Shown here: piece by piece, positions 63,640 to 64,000 of the stretch
How positions within the stretch are numbered: the stretch's first letter is position 1
Layout: every line of letters begins with the position of its first letter
DNA from: Crotophaga sulcirostris
Lineage: Eukaryota; Chordata; Aves; Cuculiformes; Crotophagidae
Assembly (NCBI GenBank): GCA_013397455.1
Contig: VYZB01000014.1
Coordinates: 2,044,791-2,108,790 of the forward strand
DNA: 64,000 nt
Reading direction: 5' to 3'
Notes under the pieces: generated by a model
Databases searched by the model: none
The model's input: only the letters and a program-made list of their open reading frames with translations
Told to the model about the DNA's origin: nothing
Made by a program: the position numbers and the translations under genes

Positions 63640-64000
63640 ATTTATTAAATAAAAGCAGTTACGGGCAAAAATCTTGTTCTTTTTACATCAGACCTCATAG
63701 ATTTATTTTTTTTTCCCCTATGTCTTCTACACCACAAAATAACCCCTTTCAGCTCCGCTTAGAAATCATTTACCACCTGGCTGACGTCTTGCCCCTTGCC
63801 TTCAGTTGCAAGTAGCTTAATTAGAAAGTTATTATCAAGCCGATAATTAATCGAGCATCCACGCGCTCCCCTTCATCCTCCGGGCTCCCGCGCACACCTC
63901 TTCGGGGAAGCTTGGGAAGAAGCGTAACTGCCTGAAATATGAGGGATCAGGTGTGTTTGAGGAGAAATAAGGAATAAAATCCTCCTAAGCGGCGTCTCCT
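63640..64000. other. Right edge with rising CpG density
   Basis: After the last CR1, CpG steps become frequent from about 63840 (CACGCGCTCC, CCGGGCTCCCGCGCAC, AAGCGGCGTC). This could be the edge of a CpG island beyond the window. If the stretch is ATXN7, its GC-rich start-codon exon would be a natural candidate, but no coding frame is recognised. Confidence 0.35.

Overview
This is a window of a bird nuclear genome. Its interspersed repeats are mostly CR1 LINE fragments with the typical avian 3' ends (a GATGATCT...TTCCAACC tail followed by short octamer repeats). It is gene-poor, and its protein-coding content is split into short exons with GT-AG introns. One gene is certain: THOC7, a subunit of the THO/TREX mRNA-export complex, on the minus strand. 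Seven coding exons can be placed to the base between 29,482 and 36,970. They join in phase and, with six residues assumed for the missing first exon as in human THOC7, give the human length of 204 residues.

Layout. 1-26,211 is intergenic sequence downstream of THOC7, with three plus-strand CR1 fragments (10,112-10,183; 20,187-21,031; 25,704-26,211) and no recognisable exon. At 26,340-26,570 there is a small isolated CpG island with a near-consensus CTCF site and an E2F-type site. 26,571-29,150 is intergenic and holds a possible zinc-finger relic. 29,150-36,970 is THOC7. 36,971-38,830 is a very GC-rich block with a 42-bp minisatellite inside THOC7 intron 1, a 640-bp run of N (37,648-38,287), and a second minisatellite with longer units. 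The start exon of THOC7 and the shared upstream promoter are probably inside the N run.

38,831-64,000 has no exon I can support. In human, THOC7 lies head to head with ATXN7 (3p14.1), so this stretch is most simply the 5' intronic part of ATXN7 on the plus strand. That is inference from gene order, not something seen. It contains an old minus-strand CR1 (57,907-58,700), a mariner transposase fossil (62,450-62,870) cut off by a younger CR1 (62,871-63,133), and another CR1 in the opposite orientation (63,241-63,639). CpG density rises in the last 150 bases.

I saw no tRNA, rRNA, CRISPR array, or new multigene system. The best leads are the CTCF-bearing island at 26.4 kb, the 42-bp array with repeated G-quadruplex and RBPJ-like motifs next to the promoter gap, and the mariner/CR1 composite near the right end.
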